A DNA stretch of 64,000 nucleotides from Chlorobiaceae bacterium (GCA_013334865.1 JAAXWS010000010.1:1-64000), one strand, 5' to 3'. Counted from the first letter of the stretch, positions 28,462-38,037 are shown. Notes: generated by a model not told the origin, from the letters alone. A program made the numbers and translations.

Positions 28462-30936
28462 TCATGTCAGATACAATATCCCCATGGCGACGGCGCTGGT
28501 GTTCGCATAGTAAACCTCCTCGCCAACTGCCGGGTCTTTGTCCGCCGCCCTGATGCAGAAGGAATACGTGAAGTCGTCGCCGCTCGTCAGCCCTTGGTCA
28601 ACAGCGCCAGGGTAAGACACCTTACAGATGGAGGTCGACGTTCCGTCCACCCGGACAATGATGACCGCCACGCAGATTCCAGCTGCGACGCCTACACCTG
28701 ATGAAAAGTGGAAGGTCTTCGCCCCCGCTGTCGTGCTGCTCATGGCCGTCTCGTCACTCGTACCAAGAATCGCCGTAATGGGAGCACTTGTGCCGCTCTT
28801 GTTGACGGACGCCACGACGCACTTGTATTTTGCCGAAGCATCGGCATCGATGAACACGGAAACCGATTTGATTGTCACCTCCCTGCTGCCGATCAGGAAG
28901 CCGTTGCCCTTCGATGCGTATGCGGAAGTCGAATACGACAAGGCGGCGTTCTGGTTGACGCCCGTGACCAACGTCTGCGCGTATTCGCCTCCGCCGCCAC
29001 CCACGCCGGTGATCGTGTAGGAGTATTCCGTAACCGTGTCAAGGCCTTGCTGGGCCGCGCCATAGATATTGTAGCTGGTGAACTTCAGCTTGACGGTCGT
29101 CCCGTAATAGCTGGGGTTCGGGATGGTGTACCGGTAAACGGTCGAGGCGAGGTACCCGAGTTTGGCTCCCGTCGAATGTGCAGCAACGGCCGTGCTGTAA
29201 AGCCCGCGCACCAAGCCCGTCAGATTATAGCGGCTCGGACCGGTCATCGTCGCCGTGGTGTAGGCCAGCACCTCGCCGCCAATCACCATGGCCGTCCGCC
29301 CAAGAGCCGCCTCGTCGGCGGTCACGCTGGCCAGCACGCCGCCACATTCGCCCAGGTCAACCGAAAGCGTGGATCCGCCTGCGGCCAAGCCAGCCGTGAG
29401 CACACCCGTGATTCCTCCGGACTCGGCAATGCCTGCGACCGAATAGTTGTCACCTCCATCGGTCGAGATCCACAAACGGCTCCCGCCCCACGTGCTTGTG
29501 TTGCCGGTGACGGCGATCCATACCTGCGGATTGGTTGAGCCGAGTTGGGCCGACAACGGCTCGAAAATGACCGGCGCGTTGACATCACCTGGATCAACCA
29601 TGATATTGCCGACGTAGCCGGTGCCACCTTGCGGTGGGTACTGCACCGACCACTGCGACCCCTCCAGAAACTCCTCGGCCAAGATCTCCAACCGCCCGAC
29701 GCTGTCCTCATTGATCTCCATGACGCGAACCGGCTTGCCGTTCAGGCCGAGATCTTCCAGCGTCAGCGAAACTAGGTCCATCGGCTCCAGCAAGGCGTAC
29801 TCCCACGACAACCTGAACCGGTACTGGTTACGGATGTACAGCCCCCGGTTCTTGATCAACTCCGCCGCCATCATTCCGGCGGTCGGCGACGGAATGAACT
29901 CGGCGCTGAGCTGGTCGCGTGTACGCAGGCCTATCAACTCGATGCTCGCCTGGTCTTTCACCTCGCAGACCGCCGTATTGTACTCGTTGTTCTGGTCACG
30001 CACCTGCAACTTGACATGGTTGTAACAGTCGTACGGGTCGGCGCGAGTAACCTCTATCGGTTCCTCCCCTTCCTCATGCAGGATATCCTCCTCCGTCAGC
30101 TCATACCGAATAATCAGCTCCGGATCGTAGGCGTAGGTGTGGCCGGTCATCGGCTTGTCGCCGAACGGGACGAACTTGAGCTTGTCGCCGCTCCAGAACG
30201 GCGCCGTGTTGGTAGCCTCCAGCCATTCAGACACATACTCGCGGGCCTGCTTCCGCTCGTTGATGATGGCCGCAAAGGCGATGCCGTTCACGCCACAATA
30301 CCTCGCGTAACTGTTCGGGGCCGTCAGCAAGGAATCGTCGTCGATGAAGTCCGCCGAAAAATTGCACCCGTACCGGCTATTGGTCAGGAAATCCTTGATC
30401 ATCAACGCCGGGTCGGCAGCGTCACCGATGACACCCGTACCGTTCAAGAGGCCCGAAACCTTGAACCACATCTGCGGCAAGGCATTGTAACTACCAAGAT
30501 CAAACGAGCCGGACGCCAAGTACGCGGTGCTCGGGTAATTGAGCGCCTGGTCGGGATGATGGGTCGTCAGGTAGCTCCATGCGCCTTGATCCTCCGCGCC
30601 GTAAAAGGCGCTCAGATTCAGTGCCGAAACGCTCGTCGTGCCGCTCGTCTGCCATACCGTTCCGTAACCGCCCACAACGCCCTCGCCAATGCCGATGGCC
30701 ACGGCACACGTGTAGGTGTAGCTCACCACGGTCGTTCCGCCGCCGCCTTTTCCGCCGGTGTGCTCGCGGTGCTCCTGGCTTTTGAAATCGCCGTACCAGA
30801 TCAGGTTTCCTGCGGTCTTCACCGTCCCGTAAATGATCGGCACCGGAAGCCCCTGCTGCGACGATTGCAGGCCGAGGCCATTGTACCTCGTCCCAACGTT
30901 GACCGTGCTGCTGCCGCCGAGAAAAAGACCTGCCAT
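28462..30936 (-). CDS. Phage tail tip / host-specificity protein (Phage-tail_3, GTA gp15-like)
   Basis: 824 residues starting MAGLFLGGSSTVNVG. QQGLPVPIIYGTVKTAGNLI followed by a Gly/Thr-rich stretch and YTYTCAVAIGIGEG is the typical N-terminus of central tail-tip proteins of the lambda J / gene-transfer-agent gp15 kind. A beta-rich hub region, a Phage-tail_3-like segment (SWEYALLEPMDLVSLTLEDL) and a fibronectin/carbohydrate-binding-like C-terminus follow. It is the receptor-facing end of the tail. A longer start at 30987 overlaps the NlpC/P60 gene and is rejected. Confidence 0.85.
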   Translation of the reverse strand: MAGLFLGGSSTVNVGTRYNGLGLQSSQQGLPVPIIYGTVKTAGNLIWYGDFKSQEHREHTGGKGGGGTTVVSYTYTCAVAIGIGEGVVGGYGTVWQTSGTTSVSALNLSAFYGAEDQGAWSYLTTHHPDQALNYPSTAYLASGSFDLGSYNALPQMWFKVSGLLNGTGVIGDAADPALMIKDFLTNSRYGCNFSADFIDDDSLLTAPNSYARYCGVNGIAFAAIINERKQAREYVSEWLEATNTAPFWSGDKLKFVPFGDKPMTGHTYAYDPELIIRYELTEEDILHEEGEEPIEVTRADPYDCYNHVKLQVRDQNNEYNTAVCEVKDQASIELIGLRTRDQLSAEFIPSPTAGMMAAELIKNRGLYIRNQYRFRLSWEYALLEPMDLVSLTLEDLGLNGKPVRVMEINEDSVGRLEILAEEFLEGSQWSVQYPPQGGTGYVGNIMVDPGDVNAPVIFEPLSAQLGSTNPQVWIAVTGNTSTWGGSRLWISTDGGDNYSVAGIAESGGITGVLTAGLAAGGSTLSVDLGECGGVLASVTADEAALGRTAMVIGGEVLAYTTATMTGPSRYNLTGLVRGLYSTAVAAHSTGAKLGYLASTVYRYTIPNPSYYGTTVKLKFTSYNIYGAAQQGLDTVTEYSYTITGVGGGGGEYAQTLVTGVNQNAALSYSTSAYASKGNGFLIGSREVTIKSVSVFIDADASAKYKCVVASVNKSGTSAPITAILGTSDETAMSSTTAGAKTFHFSSGVGVAAGICVAVIIVRVDGTSTSICKVSYPGAVDQGLTSGDDFTYSFCIRAADKDPAVGEEVYYANTSAVAMGILYLT

Positions 30937-30940
30937 TGTC

Positions 30941-31369
30941 TCAGCCCTCGTTAACGGTTGACCGAATCCGGTAAAAATGCAGCTCACGCCCCATGAACGG
31001 TTCTTGCGTCAGGTCACCCCACGTAACACAATTTTCACGGGCGTACGCATGGATGACCCTGGTGCCGTCGATGACGATGGCCGAGTGCGACAACGTCCTG
31101 CCGTAGCGCATGAGCACCAAATCGCCGGGGCGATGGTCGGGAACCTCGTCGGCGTACTGGATGACCCACGCCAGGTACTGTTCCTGCGAACGATGCAGCA
31201 TCCACTGCTTCGAGTACGGCCGCGGCTCGATCCAGCCCATGGCACCCGCTTCGGCATACACTTCGACGAGGAGCATGGCGCAATCCACCCCCGCTCCCTT
31301 AACGTTACCCTCGTGGTGATACGGCGTGTTCAGCCAGCTCTTCGCCACATTGATGATCCGGTCAATCAT
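30941..31369 (-). CDS. NlpC/P60 tail peptidase (GTA gp14-like)
   Basis: 142 residues. NTPYHHEGNVKGAGVDCAMLLVEVY carries the catalytic Cys in GVDCAML, and LSHSAIVIDG the catalytic His. Such tail-tip peptidases cut cell-wall peptides during DNA entry. The start MIDRIINVAKSWL overlaps the upstream gene by 4 bp; the frame to 31471 is over-extended. Confidence 0.9.
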   Translation of the reverse strand: MIDRIINVAKSWLNTPYHHEGNVKGAGVDCAMLLVEVYAEAGAMGWIEPRPYSKQWMLHRSQEQYLAWVIQYADEVPDHRPGDLVLMRYGRTLSHSAIVIDGTRVIHAYARENCVTWGDLTQEPFMGRELHFYRIRSTVNEG

Positions 31370-32238
31370 AGTGCGATCTCCGCTGTCGGGATGTACGGAT
31401 ATCCGCGATAGTTGGACTTGTTGCCGAACCTGGTCTCGCAGGTGTATGCGGTATGGTCGCAACCGGGACAAACCACGAACAAGTCGCCCTCGGCCATTGC
31501 GTTCGGCAAGGGATACGACAAAAGCAGCTGTGTGCCGTTGGAGTTCTTGATTGAACGGCCCAGCCCGGCGTTTGCTCCGCTGGTGACGGCAAACGTCCCG
31601 TTCCAGTAGTAAGCCGCCGCAGCTCCGGACCAGTTCACCACAACGTCTGTCGAACCGGCCTCGGCCGAACCGTTTCTGGAATGTGCCAGCTTATTCAGGC
31701 CGCAACCGCTGTCGAACAGCGTGTGAATGCACGACGCCTGCCATGAGTTCCGGGGCATAGTGACGTCGAGCAGCGCCAGGTTGCTCTTGACACGAAGGTC
31801 TGCCGACGTCCGGGTCACGGCGTCAACGCTGGACACAAAGCCGGAAAACACGGTGAGGCACCCGACGGGCCGAAGCATGTCCTGGACGCCGACACCCCAC
31901 CCGTCGAAATATGCACGTTCCCGCTTGATCCTGGCCCCGTCGAGCACTCCGGACTGAATGGCGTCGAGGAACGGCATCCCGACGAGCGTCTGCGTTCGTT
32001 CACCGGCGATGGTGAGCGTTTGCTCGTCTGCCTCCAGGCCGGTCACCAGCCTGTACCGCAGCCCGTAAATCTGCAAGCCGTAGCAGGTGAACATGTTTTC
32101 TTCCCAGTAGACCGGCACGTCCGCCGAACTGTAGCGGAGCGTATCGCCGTTTTGGCGCACGATGGTGAACAGGTCTGTGCAGGCGAACTGGCGTGACGAT
32201 GCAAGCAGCGCAACAAGTTCTGGCGTAGCGCTCTTCAC
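31366..32238 (-). CDS. Tail protein, BR0599/DUF2163 family (GTA gp13-like)
   Basis: 290 residues starting at a GTG that overlaps the stop of the DUF2460 gene (GTGA). KSATPELVALLASSRQFACTDL is the DUF2163 N-terminus, and the C-terminal CPGCDHTAYTCETRFGN with YRGYPYIP is the BR0599-type end with its conserved cysteines. In RcGTA this protein is an iron-sulfur-binding hub component. Upstream in-frame codons to 32418 belong to another frame of the neighbour. Confidence 0.9.
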   Translation of the reverse strand: MKSATPELVALLASSRQFACTDLFTIVRQNGDTLRYSSADVPVYWEENMFTCYGLQIYGLRYRLVTGLEADEQTLTIAGERTQTLVGMPFLDAIQSGVLDGARIKRERAYFDGWGVGVQDMLRPVGCLTVFSGFVSSVDAVTRTSADLRVKSNLALLDVTMPRNSWQASCIHTLFDSGCGLNKLAHSRNGSAEAGSTDVVVNWSGAAAAYYWNGTFAVTSGANAGLGRSIKNSNGTQLLLSYPLPNAMAEGDLFVVCPGCDHTAYTCETRFGNKSNYRGYPYIPTAEIAL

Positions 32239-33188
32239 GGTTTGACGGACTGAAGGGTTAAGGCATTCAGCTCCCAAAGCTGGTACATGAACTGGCTGTA
32301 GTCTTGGGAGTCCTCGCCGAACCGCACCCGATAATACCAGCAGTAGTCGGCCCGTACGACCACGCCGACCGGAACCGCCGCATCGAACACAATCTGGTTC
32401 GGACTGACGAACGACCACCCGGCAAACTGCTCGACGGTGATCTCGCCCGTGCTGAAATACACGTGGATCGAATCAGGATCAACGTAACCGCAAGGCTCCA
32501 CGAATCCCCCAAAGGCCTTGGTCATGCTCCATCTCGTCTGGACAGAGTTTCCTATACCCAACACGACATCCTCCAGCTCGTTTTCCTCGTCCGGGTCTTT
32601 GTACAGGAACGTGTCGAACGAACCGCTGCGAGCGAGGAAAAATCCCATCAGGCACTGCAACTCGGCTTCAGCCCCGGCCCGGAGAAACTCGTACGTCATC
32701 TCCCATGTCCACAACGGATAGGCGTAACTGGAGACACGCACCTCGCGGCCCGACACATGCGGAACGATCGCGGTGCTGAACACCGGCCTTTTGACGATGT
32801 CCCAGGTGAGGCCGGGCAACGTCGGGAACAGGTAGTCACTCATGGGATCATAAAGTTTTACGTTCGGGGAGATTTCCCGGTAATCATACAAGACGGCCAG
32901 CGCGGTGTTGTCGGCATAAAAATTCGCCAGGCCTTCCACCAAAGCGTCGATGCTCGTGCTGTCGGCATAAAAGGTCGCCGCCCCTTCCACCAGCACCTCA
33001 AGTTTGTCGTCGATGCCGAACGCCGAAACCGGCGGCCGCAAGCCGTACAGCACCGTCATCGAAAACCCGTCCACAAAGGCACTGGCCGGGGCCGCAACAA
33101 GCGTTTCCGCTTTTAGGCCGTCTACGCTGGCGCCGGCGTTTCTCCCGGCAAGGACGGCAAACTGCGACTGATCGACGAACCGTGCCAT
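32235..33188 (-). CDS. Tail protein, DUF2460 family with N-terminal extension (GTA gp12-like)
   Basis: 317 residues. The C-terminal ~210 residues match DUF2460: FPTLPGLTWDIVKRPVFST, VSGREVRVSSYAYPLWTWEM and the GSFDTFLYKDPDE block. About 105 residues at the N-terminus are extra and contain two internal imperfect repeats (TFYADSTSIDALVEG / NFYADNTALAVLYD). This protein joins the tail tube to the hub in gene-transfer agents. Confidence 0.88.
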   Translation of the reverse strand: MARFVDQSQFAVLAGRNAGASVDGLKAETLVAAPASAFVDGFSMTVLYGLRPPVSAFGIDDKLEVLVEGAATFYADSTSIDALVEGLANFYADNTALAVLYDYREISPNVKLYDPMSDYLFPTLPGLTWDIVKRPVFSTAIVPHVSGREVRVSSYAYPLWTWEMTYEFLRAGAEAELQCLMGFFLARSGSFDTFLYKDPDEENELEDVVLGIGNSVQTRWSMTKAFGGFVEPCGYVDPDSIHVYFSTGEITVEQFAGWSFVSPNQIVFDAAVPVGVVVRADYCWYYRVRFGEDSQDYSQFMYQLWELNALTLQSVKP

Positions 33189-33189
33189 G

Positions 33190-34752
33190 TCACACGGTCA
33201 CCTTGTAGCCGATTTTGGCGGCGTTGACCTGAGTTGAGGTCCATTCCGCCGATGTGTCCGGATTGAGCACCAACAGGTCCGTCACCATGGCGAAACTCGC
33301 GTTCAAGGCCGTACTCGTCCCCTCGTGCGTGGTCGAGCCCGATTGCACGACGTTGGCGATATACCTTGGGTCGGCATCGTCCTTCTTGAATGCCCCGGAA
33401 ATCTGCACGGCATACACGACAGCGTCCGCCGGAAGCGTACCGTCACTGGAGAACAGGTCCTTGTTGCCGACAGTAGCCGTGGTGTTGTACGAGATATGGT
33501 TCGGAACGTCCTCGCTGACCATGCCGTAGTTGGTCGCCGTGACCTTGTAGTCGATCTTCAGTCCACGACTGCCCGTCTTGGTGGCCCCTGACCAGTTGTA
33601 CTCTGCCGGGGCCGACGGATACGTTGCCGTGACATATTGGTACGAGCCGTTTGCCGTCACATCGTACTTGACATAAATGCTGGCGTCAGTGAAAAACCCA
33701 AGCCAGTAGTTTGCGTTTTTGGTCAACGCCGGGGCTGTCGAGCCGAACATGATGACATTCTCCCCGGCGGCGATGCCGGTGGTTTCGTTGCCGATGGCCG
33801 CCAGCGCAAGCGGGTTTCCGGGATTGATCGGGTCTTCAGCGTAAACCACCGGGCGGATATGCACGCCCGGCGTGTTGGTCGTGCTGTAGATCGTGATGGA
33901 CCGAAGCGTACAGTCCTGCCTGGCCGTGATGGCGCTGGCGTCGTAGCGGGTTGTGACGCCGGTTGATATATCCGAACTTGTGCTGAGATACACCGGCAGG
34001 TAGACCCTTCCTCCTGAAAGCGAGACCGACGAACCGTCACCATAGATGCTTGCATACATGACTTCCGAGACCGGGGTCCATTGCACGGAATCGTTGGACG
34101 CTGGCGACAACGTCACCACCCGCTTGTCGCCAAGGAAGTCGTTCATGGCGCGAGAGCCCGGCCCGGTCGATCCATTGAGGAAATACATGTCGTCGATGCG
34201 AACCCTTGTGTTTGCGCTCGTATACGTCCGATCAAAGCTGACGTAGTTGAAGCTCCCTCCGCTTTGCGTGCTGGACAAAGAGCCGCTCCACGACACCGGC
34301 GTCTCTCCATTGACACGGACTACCACGCCGTTGCTCTTGTCGATCTTCACTTCGAGATAATACCACGTCTCCGACGTGACCGCCCCCGGCTGCGACGAGG
34401 CAACGTTGGTGAAACCCCAAGAGCCTCCGCTATACGTTGACACGGCGATGGTGAGAACACCGGTCGTAAAGTTGAACAGCAGGCGAACACAGCCTCGGTC
34501 CGCATCGGAATACTGGCCAAAGTACAGGTAGAACGATGGATAATTTGTGTCGATTTCCACGCTGCACGCGAATCCGAGCACGCCATAGTCGTAGTTGCCG
34601 CCGAGTGCGACACTAAACTTCTCGGCCTTGAGCGCCATGCCGTTGAACCGCCCATTCACGAAATAGGCCGTGTCCGTCGCATAAAACCGGCTACGCTCAA
34701 GGTTGGCGATGGAACCGTACTTGTCGAACCCTTCGCAAAAAACCAGTGCCAT
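33190..34752 (-). CDS. Phage tail-associated protein with a lectin/LamG-like N-terminal domain
   Basis: 520 residues, very rich in Ser, Thr, Tyr and Gly. The first ~210 residues look like a concanavalin/LamG-like beta-sandwich (LVFCEGFDKYG ... WYYLEVKID ... RVRIDDMYFLNG). The C-terminal portion is beta-rich and ends LNPDTSAEWTSTQVNAAKIG. It lies between tape measure and tail hub, so an accessory tail fibre or decoration protein with carbohydrate binding is likely. Confidence 0.7.
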   Translation of the reverse strand: MALVFCEGFDKYGSIANLERSRFYATDTAYFVNGRFNGMALKAEKFSVALGGNYDYGVLGFACSVEIDTNYPSFYLYFGQYSDADRGCVRLLFNFTTGVLTIAVSTYSGGSWGFTNVASSQPGAVTSETWYYLEVKIDKSNGVVVRVNGETPVSWSGSLSSTQSGGSFNYVSFDRTYTSANTRVRIDDMYFLNGSTGPGSRAMNDFLGDKRVVTLSPASNDSVQWTPVSEVMYASIYGDGSSVSLSGGRVYLPVYLSTSSDISTGVTTRYDASAITARQDCTLRSITIYSTTNTPGVHIRPVVYAEDPINPGNPLALAAIGNETTGIAAGENVIMFGSTAPALTKNANYWLGFFTDASIYVKYDVTANGSYQYVTATYPSAPAEYNWSGATKTGSRGLKIDYKVTATNYGMVSEDVPNHISYNTTATVGNKDLFSSDGTLPADAVVYAVQISGAFKKDDADPRYIANVVQSGSTTHEGTSTALNASFAMVTDLLVLNPDTSAEWTSTQVNAAKIGYKVTV

Positions 34753-34769
34753 AGCTGTGTCTCCGTTGA

Positions 34770-37457
34770 TTATTTGAGGTGGCTGCCGTTCCTGGCCGCT
34801 TGTCGCAAGCTCCGCACCAGCTCAGTCTTGTGCTGGTTGAACAGCCGCCGGACCGACTGGCTGTCGACGGCGTTGATGCTCACATTGATGGCGCTCGCGC
34901 CGGCTCGCTGGTCGTTCGACATTCCCCGGATGACATCGGCATACCGGGCCGGAAGCACCATCTCCCTCTGGTGCAGCTGAGTCACCGGGTTGAGCCCTGC
35001 CGGGATGTCGTACCCCCCTGCTGCCGAAGCCACGGCAAGCCCGCTCATCACCAGCGCCATCGTCTCACCATAAGCCGCCGCCGCCATCGCCGGGCCGACC
35101 ACGGGAATACCTGCAACCGAATACGCGGCGGCACCTGCAGCCATGGCCGCCTCGGCCGGGATCACGGCAAGCGCTTCAGCCTTCTTGGCCGCGATGCTTG
35201 CCGCCGTCGACCCGACCTGCATGGCCGTCTCCTGCGCCTGCGTCGACTGGGTGATGAACAGCTTGGTCATCTGGCCGGCGATCCAGTCCGCGATCATCTT
35301 GCCGATCATGTTGGCGAACGCCTGCTGGATGGAAAGGAACAGGTTGTTCAGCATCTGGTAGAAGTCCTGCGTCCCCACCATGAAGCCACCCAGCGCGCGA
35401 CCCATCCCTGAACCGATTTCGTCAAAAAGCCCCGACCATTCCTTTCGGCTCTCCCTGATCTGCTGGCCCTGAATCTTCGACAGTTCGACCGTGTGTTTCC
35501 GGTGAATCTTCAGGAGCGAGTCAAGCTGCCGCTGCACCTCGACCGGGTTGTTCGGATCCTGCCGTGCCAGTGTAATGCGCCGGTCCTGTGCCATCTGCTC
35601 GATCTCGTACCGCTGGTTCTCGAACTTCTCCAGTTGCTTGAGGTATGCCTCACTCGACACCTCACCCATGTCGCGCTTGTCCTTGAGCTTCTGCTCCTCG
35701 ATCGCCAGTTCGTCAAGCATCTGCGCCTCGGCCAGGTCGATCTCCGCCGCCGTCAAGTCCGTCCTGTTGCGGAGTTCCTCCCGTGCCTGCTGCAACCGCA
35801 GCGACGAAACCGTCCCCTCGATCCTGCCCCTGTCCTTCGCGCTGACCCGCTGCACCGCCAGGATCCGCTCCCAGAACTCGATCTCGTCGGCAATGCCCAT
35901 CTCATGCCCCTGCTCCCGGATCATCCGCTCGTCCTCGGCCATGAGCCGCTCCTGATACATCGCCATCCTGGACTCGTCCTTGCCGGCCTTGCCCGATCCT
36001 GAAGCCGCAGTTCCGCCACCCGTCTTGCCGCCCGTCCCTCCTCCATCGCTTTCCGCCGGTTTCTGGAACAGCCTTCCGAGCTTCCGCTCATAGTCCTGCT
36101 GCAGCAGCGCGTATTTCTCGCGATACTCGGTCTGGATATTCGCGTCCCGCTTCATGCCGGCAGAAAACGCGTCGAGCGGATTGCCCGCCGCGCCGAGCAC
36201 CATCGTTCTCGCCGCGATGTCGTTGAGGGTGATGAGGGCGTTGCCGAGCTGCTTGACCACCACGACCACCGAGGCAATCGACTGCTTCACCACGGTACCG
36301 AACCCCATGATGACTCCGGCCGTGATCTGCCAGGCGTTGCCGAGGAACGCAAGGTCCTTGGGGACGTCTCCGCCGCTGCCAAACGCCTCGCCAACCTGGT
36401 TCGCCAAGTCCACAATCAAGCCGAGCGCCTCACCGATCACCGACCCCACTATGGAACCAAGCTCCGTGAACGCCAGCATGATCAAGCCGATCGAAGTCAC
36501 GACGCTGTCCCTGTTCGTGTCGATGGACACCGCAAGATCAGCGAATGCCATCGACAGGGTGGATGTTGCCCCTGCCGCCTTGTTCGCCTCGACGACCACC
36601 CGCTCCATGGAGTTCTTGACCAGTCGCGTCGCCTGCTCCACCGTGACCGGCATCTTGGCAAACTCCTTGTCGACCTTCTCTGCCTGCTGCTCCATAGCCG
36701 TAAAGACCGCCGCGGAGGTGAGCTTACCCTCCTGGGCAAGCTTGCGGAGCTGCCCGACGGTCGTCCCCATCCCCTCAGCTATCATCTGGGCGAGCCTCGG
36801 CGTCTGCTCGAGCACGCTGTTCAGCTCCTCGCCCCGGAGTTCCGCAGAACTCATGCCCTGCCCAAGCTGAATCAGCGCCGCCTTGGCGGATTCAGACTCG
36901 GCGCCCGAAACAATGAGGGCCTTGTTGATGGCTTCCGTAACCTTCAACAGCCGTTCCTGCGACGGCGCCAGCGTGTCTTTCGTGGATCGGGCAAGGCGGG
37001 TATAGAGGTCGATGGTCGAGTCGTAGGCGACCCTTGAGCGCTGCGCGACCTCGTAGAGCGCATCCTGCGCGTGCCGCAGTTCCTCTGAAGACGAGGTGAC
37101 CAACGCAAGGCGGCCCTCGAGGGAGGCGTACCTGTCGGAGATCTCGATAACCTCCCGGATTGCCTTCGTGAAGATCCCGACGGCAACCGTGGACTGCAGG
37201 AACATGAACGCCCCACGGACTCCTCCGATACCGTTCATGATCGATCCGAGCGGCCCGTTGACACCACCGGCCATCCCGTTGAATGCGGCAGCTGTTCCCG
37301 ACGTCGCCGTCTGGCTGGAGTGGCGCATCTTGTCCAGTTCGGAGTTGATGCGCCTGACGGCGTCCTGCACGGCGCTTGCCGCAGCATTCGTTCCGGCAGA
37401 CAGCTCCCCTGTCCGGGCTCCGAACCTGATAACGAGATCGTCGTTGCTGAAACTCAT
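34770..37457 (-). CDS. Tail tape measure protein
   Basis: 895 residues, the longest phage gene. The N-terminal TMP domain (about 90-270) shows RYASLEGRLALVTSS, IDLYTRLARST and QGMSSAELRGEELNSVLEQ, all typical. Hydrophobic segments (about 305-350 and 380-420) and a central coiled coil (about 520-680) precede a Gly/Ala-rich C-terminus. Length predicts a tail of roughly 130 nm at 1.5 angstrom per residue. It overlaps the chaperone gene by 4 bp. Confidence 0.95.
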   Translation of the reverse strand: MSFSNDDLVIRFGARTGELSAGTNAAASAVQDAVRRINSELDKMRHSSQTATSGTAAAFNGMAGGVNGPLGSIMNGIGGVRGAFMFLQSTVAVGIFTKAIREVIEISDRYASLEGRLALVTSSSEELRHAQDALYEVAQRSRVAYDSTIDLYTRLARSTKDTLAPSQERLLKVTEAINKALIVSGAESESAKAALIQLGQGMSSAELRGEELNSVLEQTPRLAQMIAEGMGTTVGQLRKLAQEGKLTSAAVFTAMEQQAEKVDKEFAKMPVTVEQATRLVKNSMERVVVEANKAAGATSTLSMAFADLAVSIDTNRDSVVTSIGLIMLAFTELGSIVGSVIGEALGLIVDLANQVGEAFGSGGDVPKDLAFLGNAWQITAGVIMGFGTVVKQSIASVVVVVKQLGNALITLNDIAARTMVLGAAGNPLDAFSAGMKRDANIQTEYREKYALLQQDYERKLGRLFQKPAESDGGGTGGKTGGGTAASGSGKAGKDESRMAMYQERLMAEDERMIREQGHEMGIADEIEFWERILAVQRVSAKDRGRIEGTVSSLRLQQAREELRNRTDLTAAEIDLAEAQMLDELAIEEQKLKDKRDMGEVSSEAYLKQLEKFENQRYEIEQMAQDRRITLARQDPNNPVEVQRQLDSLLKIHRKHTVELSKIQGQQIRESRKEWSGLFDEIGSGMGRALGGFMVGTQDFYQMLNNLFLSIQQAFANMIGKMIADWIAGQMTKLFITQSTQAQETAMQVGSTAASIAAKKAEALAVIPAEAAMAAGAAAYSVAGIPVVGPAMAAAAYGETMALVMSGLAVASAAGGYDIPAGLNPVTQLHQREMVLPARYADVIRGMSNDQRAGASAINVSINAVDSQSVRRLFNQHKTELVRSLRQAARNGSHLK

Positions 37458-37678
37458 GGCCGCCTCGGCGTCTGTGGAAGTTCCTGAATCAGCTTGGCAA
37501 GTTCATCCTCCTGGTTGTTCGTGCAGACCGCCGGCTTGCCAAGCCCCAAAAACCCCGCGATCATGACATGCAGCGGCGGCCACTGCGCCGTGTATCGCCC
37601 GAAGGCCTCAAGCCGGGGGAGGTCGAACTGCTCGCGCACCTCTTCAATGCTCATCGACGTACTCATTGACAGGTGCAC
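37454..37678 (-). CDS. Tail assembly chaperone, second frame (frameshift extension)
   Basis: 74 residues from a GTG, but coding-like sequence (GVTWDWPELYVHLS) continues upstream of any start codon into the 3' end of the preceding ORF, in its -1 frame. SIEEVREQFDLPRLEAFGRYTAQWPPLHVM resembles the T part of siphophage G/GT chaperones that bind the tape measure protein. It is therefore most likely made only as a fusion by -1 frameshifting. Confidence 0.7.
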   Translation of the reverse strand: MHLSMSTSMSIEEVREQFDLPRLEAFGRYTAQWPPLHVMIAGFLGLGKPAVCTNNQEDELAKLIQELPQTPRRP

Positions 37679-37701
37679 GTACAGCTCCGGCCAGTCCCAT
37701 G

Positions 37702-38028
37702 TTACTCCTCCACCGGCCCCGGTTCCCCCTTGGCGTCCTCCTCCAGCTTCTTCCTGCGCAGCCCGCCGACATCCATCACCGCCTGCATCACCTCGCCCAT
37801 ATTGCCGAGGTCAACCAGCTCCATGCCGACCCGCTCGTCCGTGACCTCCGGGTAGTTGCGCCGGAGCGCCATGCCGGTCGCCTTGATGACCGTCCGGACA
37901 TTGCCCATCGACAGATCGTTGGTGAAGAGGTCAAGCTCATCCTTCAGCACCTCGATCGCCCCGAGCGAGAGCGGCGGGATGACATACCGCTCCCCGTTGG
38001 CGAATTCAAACTCGATTCCTTTTACCAT
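37702..38028 (-). CDS. Tail assembly chaperone, first frame (lambda gpG analogue)
   Basis: 108 residues with a beta-rich start (VKGIEFEFANGERYVIPPLS), a helical body (DVGGLRRKKLEED) and an acidic end. It sits between the tube protein and the tape measure, the fixed place of the G/GT chaperone. The stop at 37702 can be bypassed by a -1 slip upstream, giving a longer form. Confidence 0.8.
   Translation of the reverse strand: MVKGIEFEFANGERYVIPPLSLGAIEVLKDELDLFTNDLSMGNVRTVIKATGMALRRNYPEVTDERVGMELVDLGNMGEVMQAVMDVGGLRRKKLEEDAKGEPGPVEE
37725..37729 (-). other. Candidate -1 ribosomal slip site
   Basis: On the minus strand the codons AAG GGG GAA contain a five-G run (37729-37725) where tRNA-Gly on GGG can re-pair after a one-base backward slip. 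The -1 frame is open from here through the junction into the 37454-37678 ORF. The heptamer is not the classic lambda GGGAAAG, so the exact site is tentative. Confidence 0.45.
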
Positions 38029-38037
38029 GAGTCCTCC

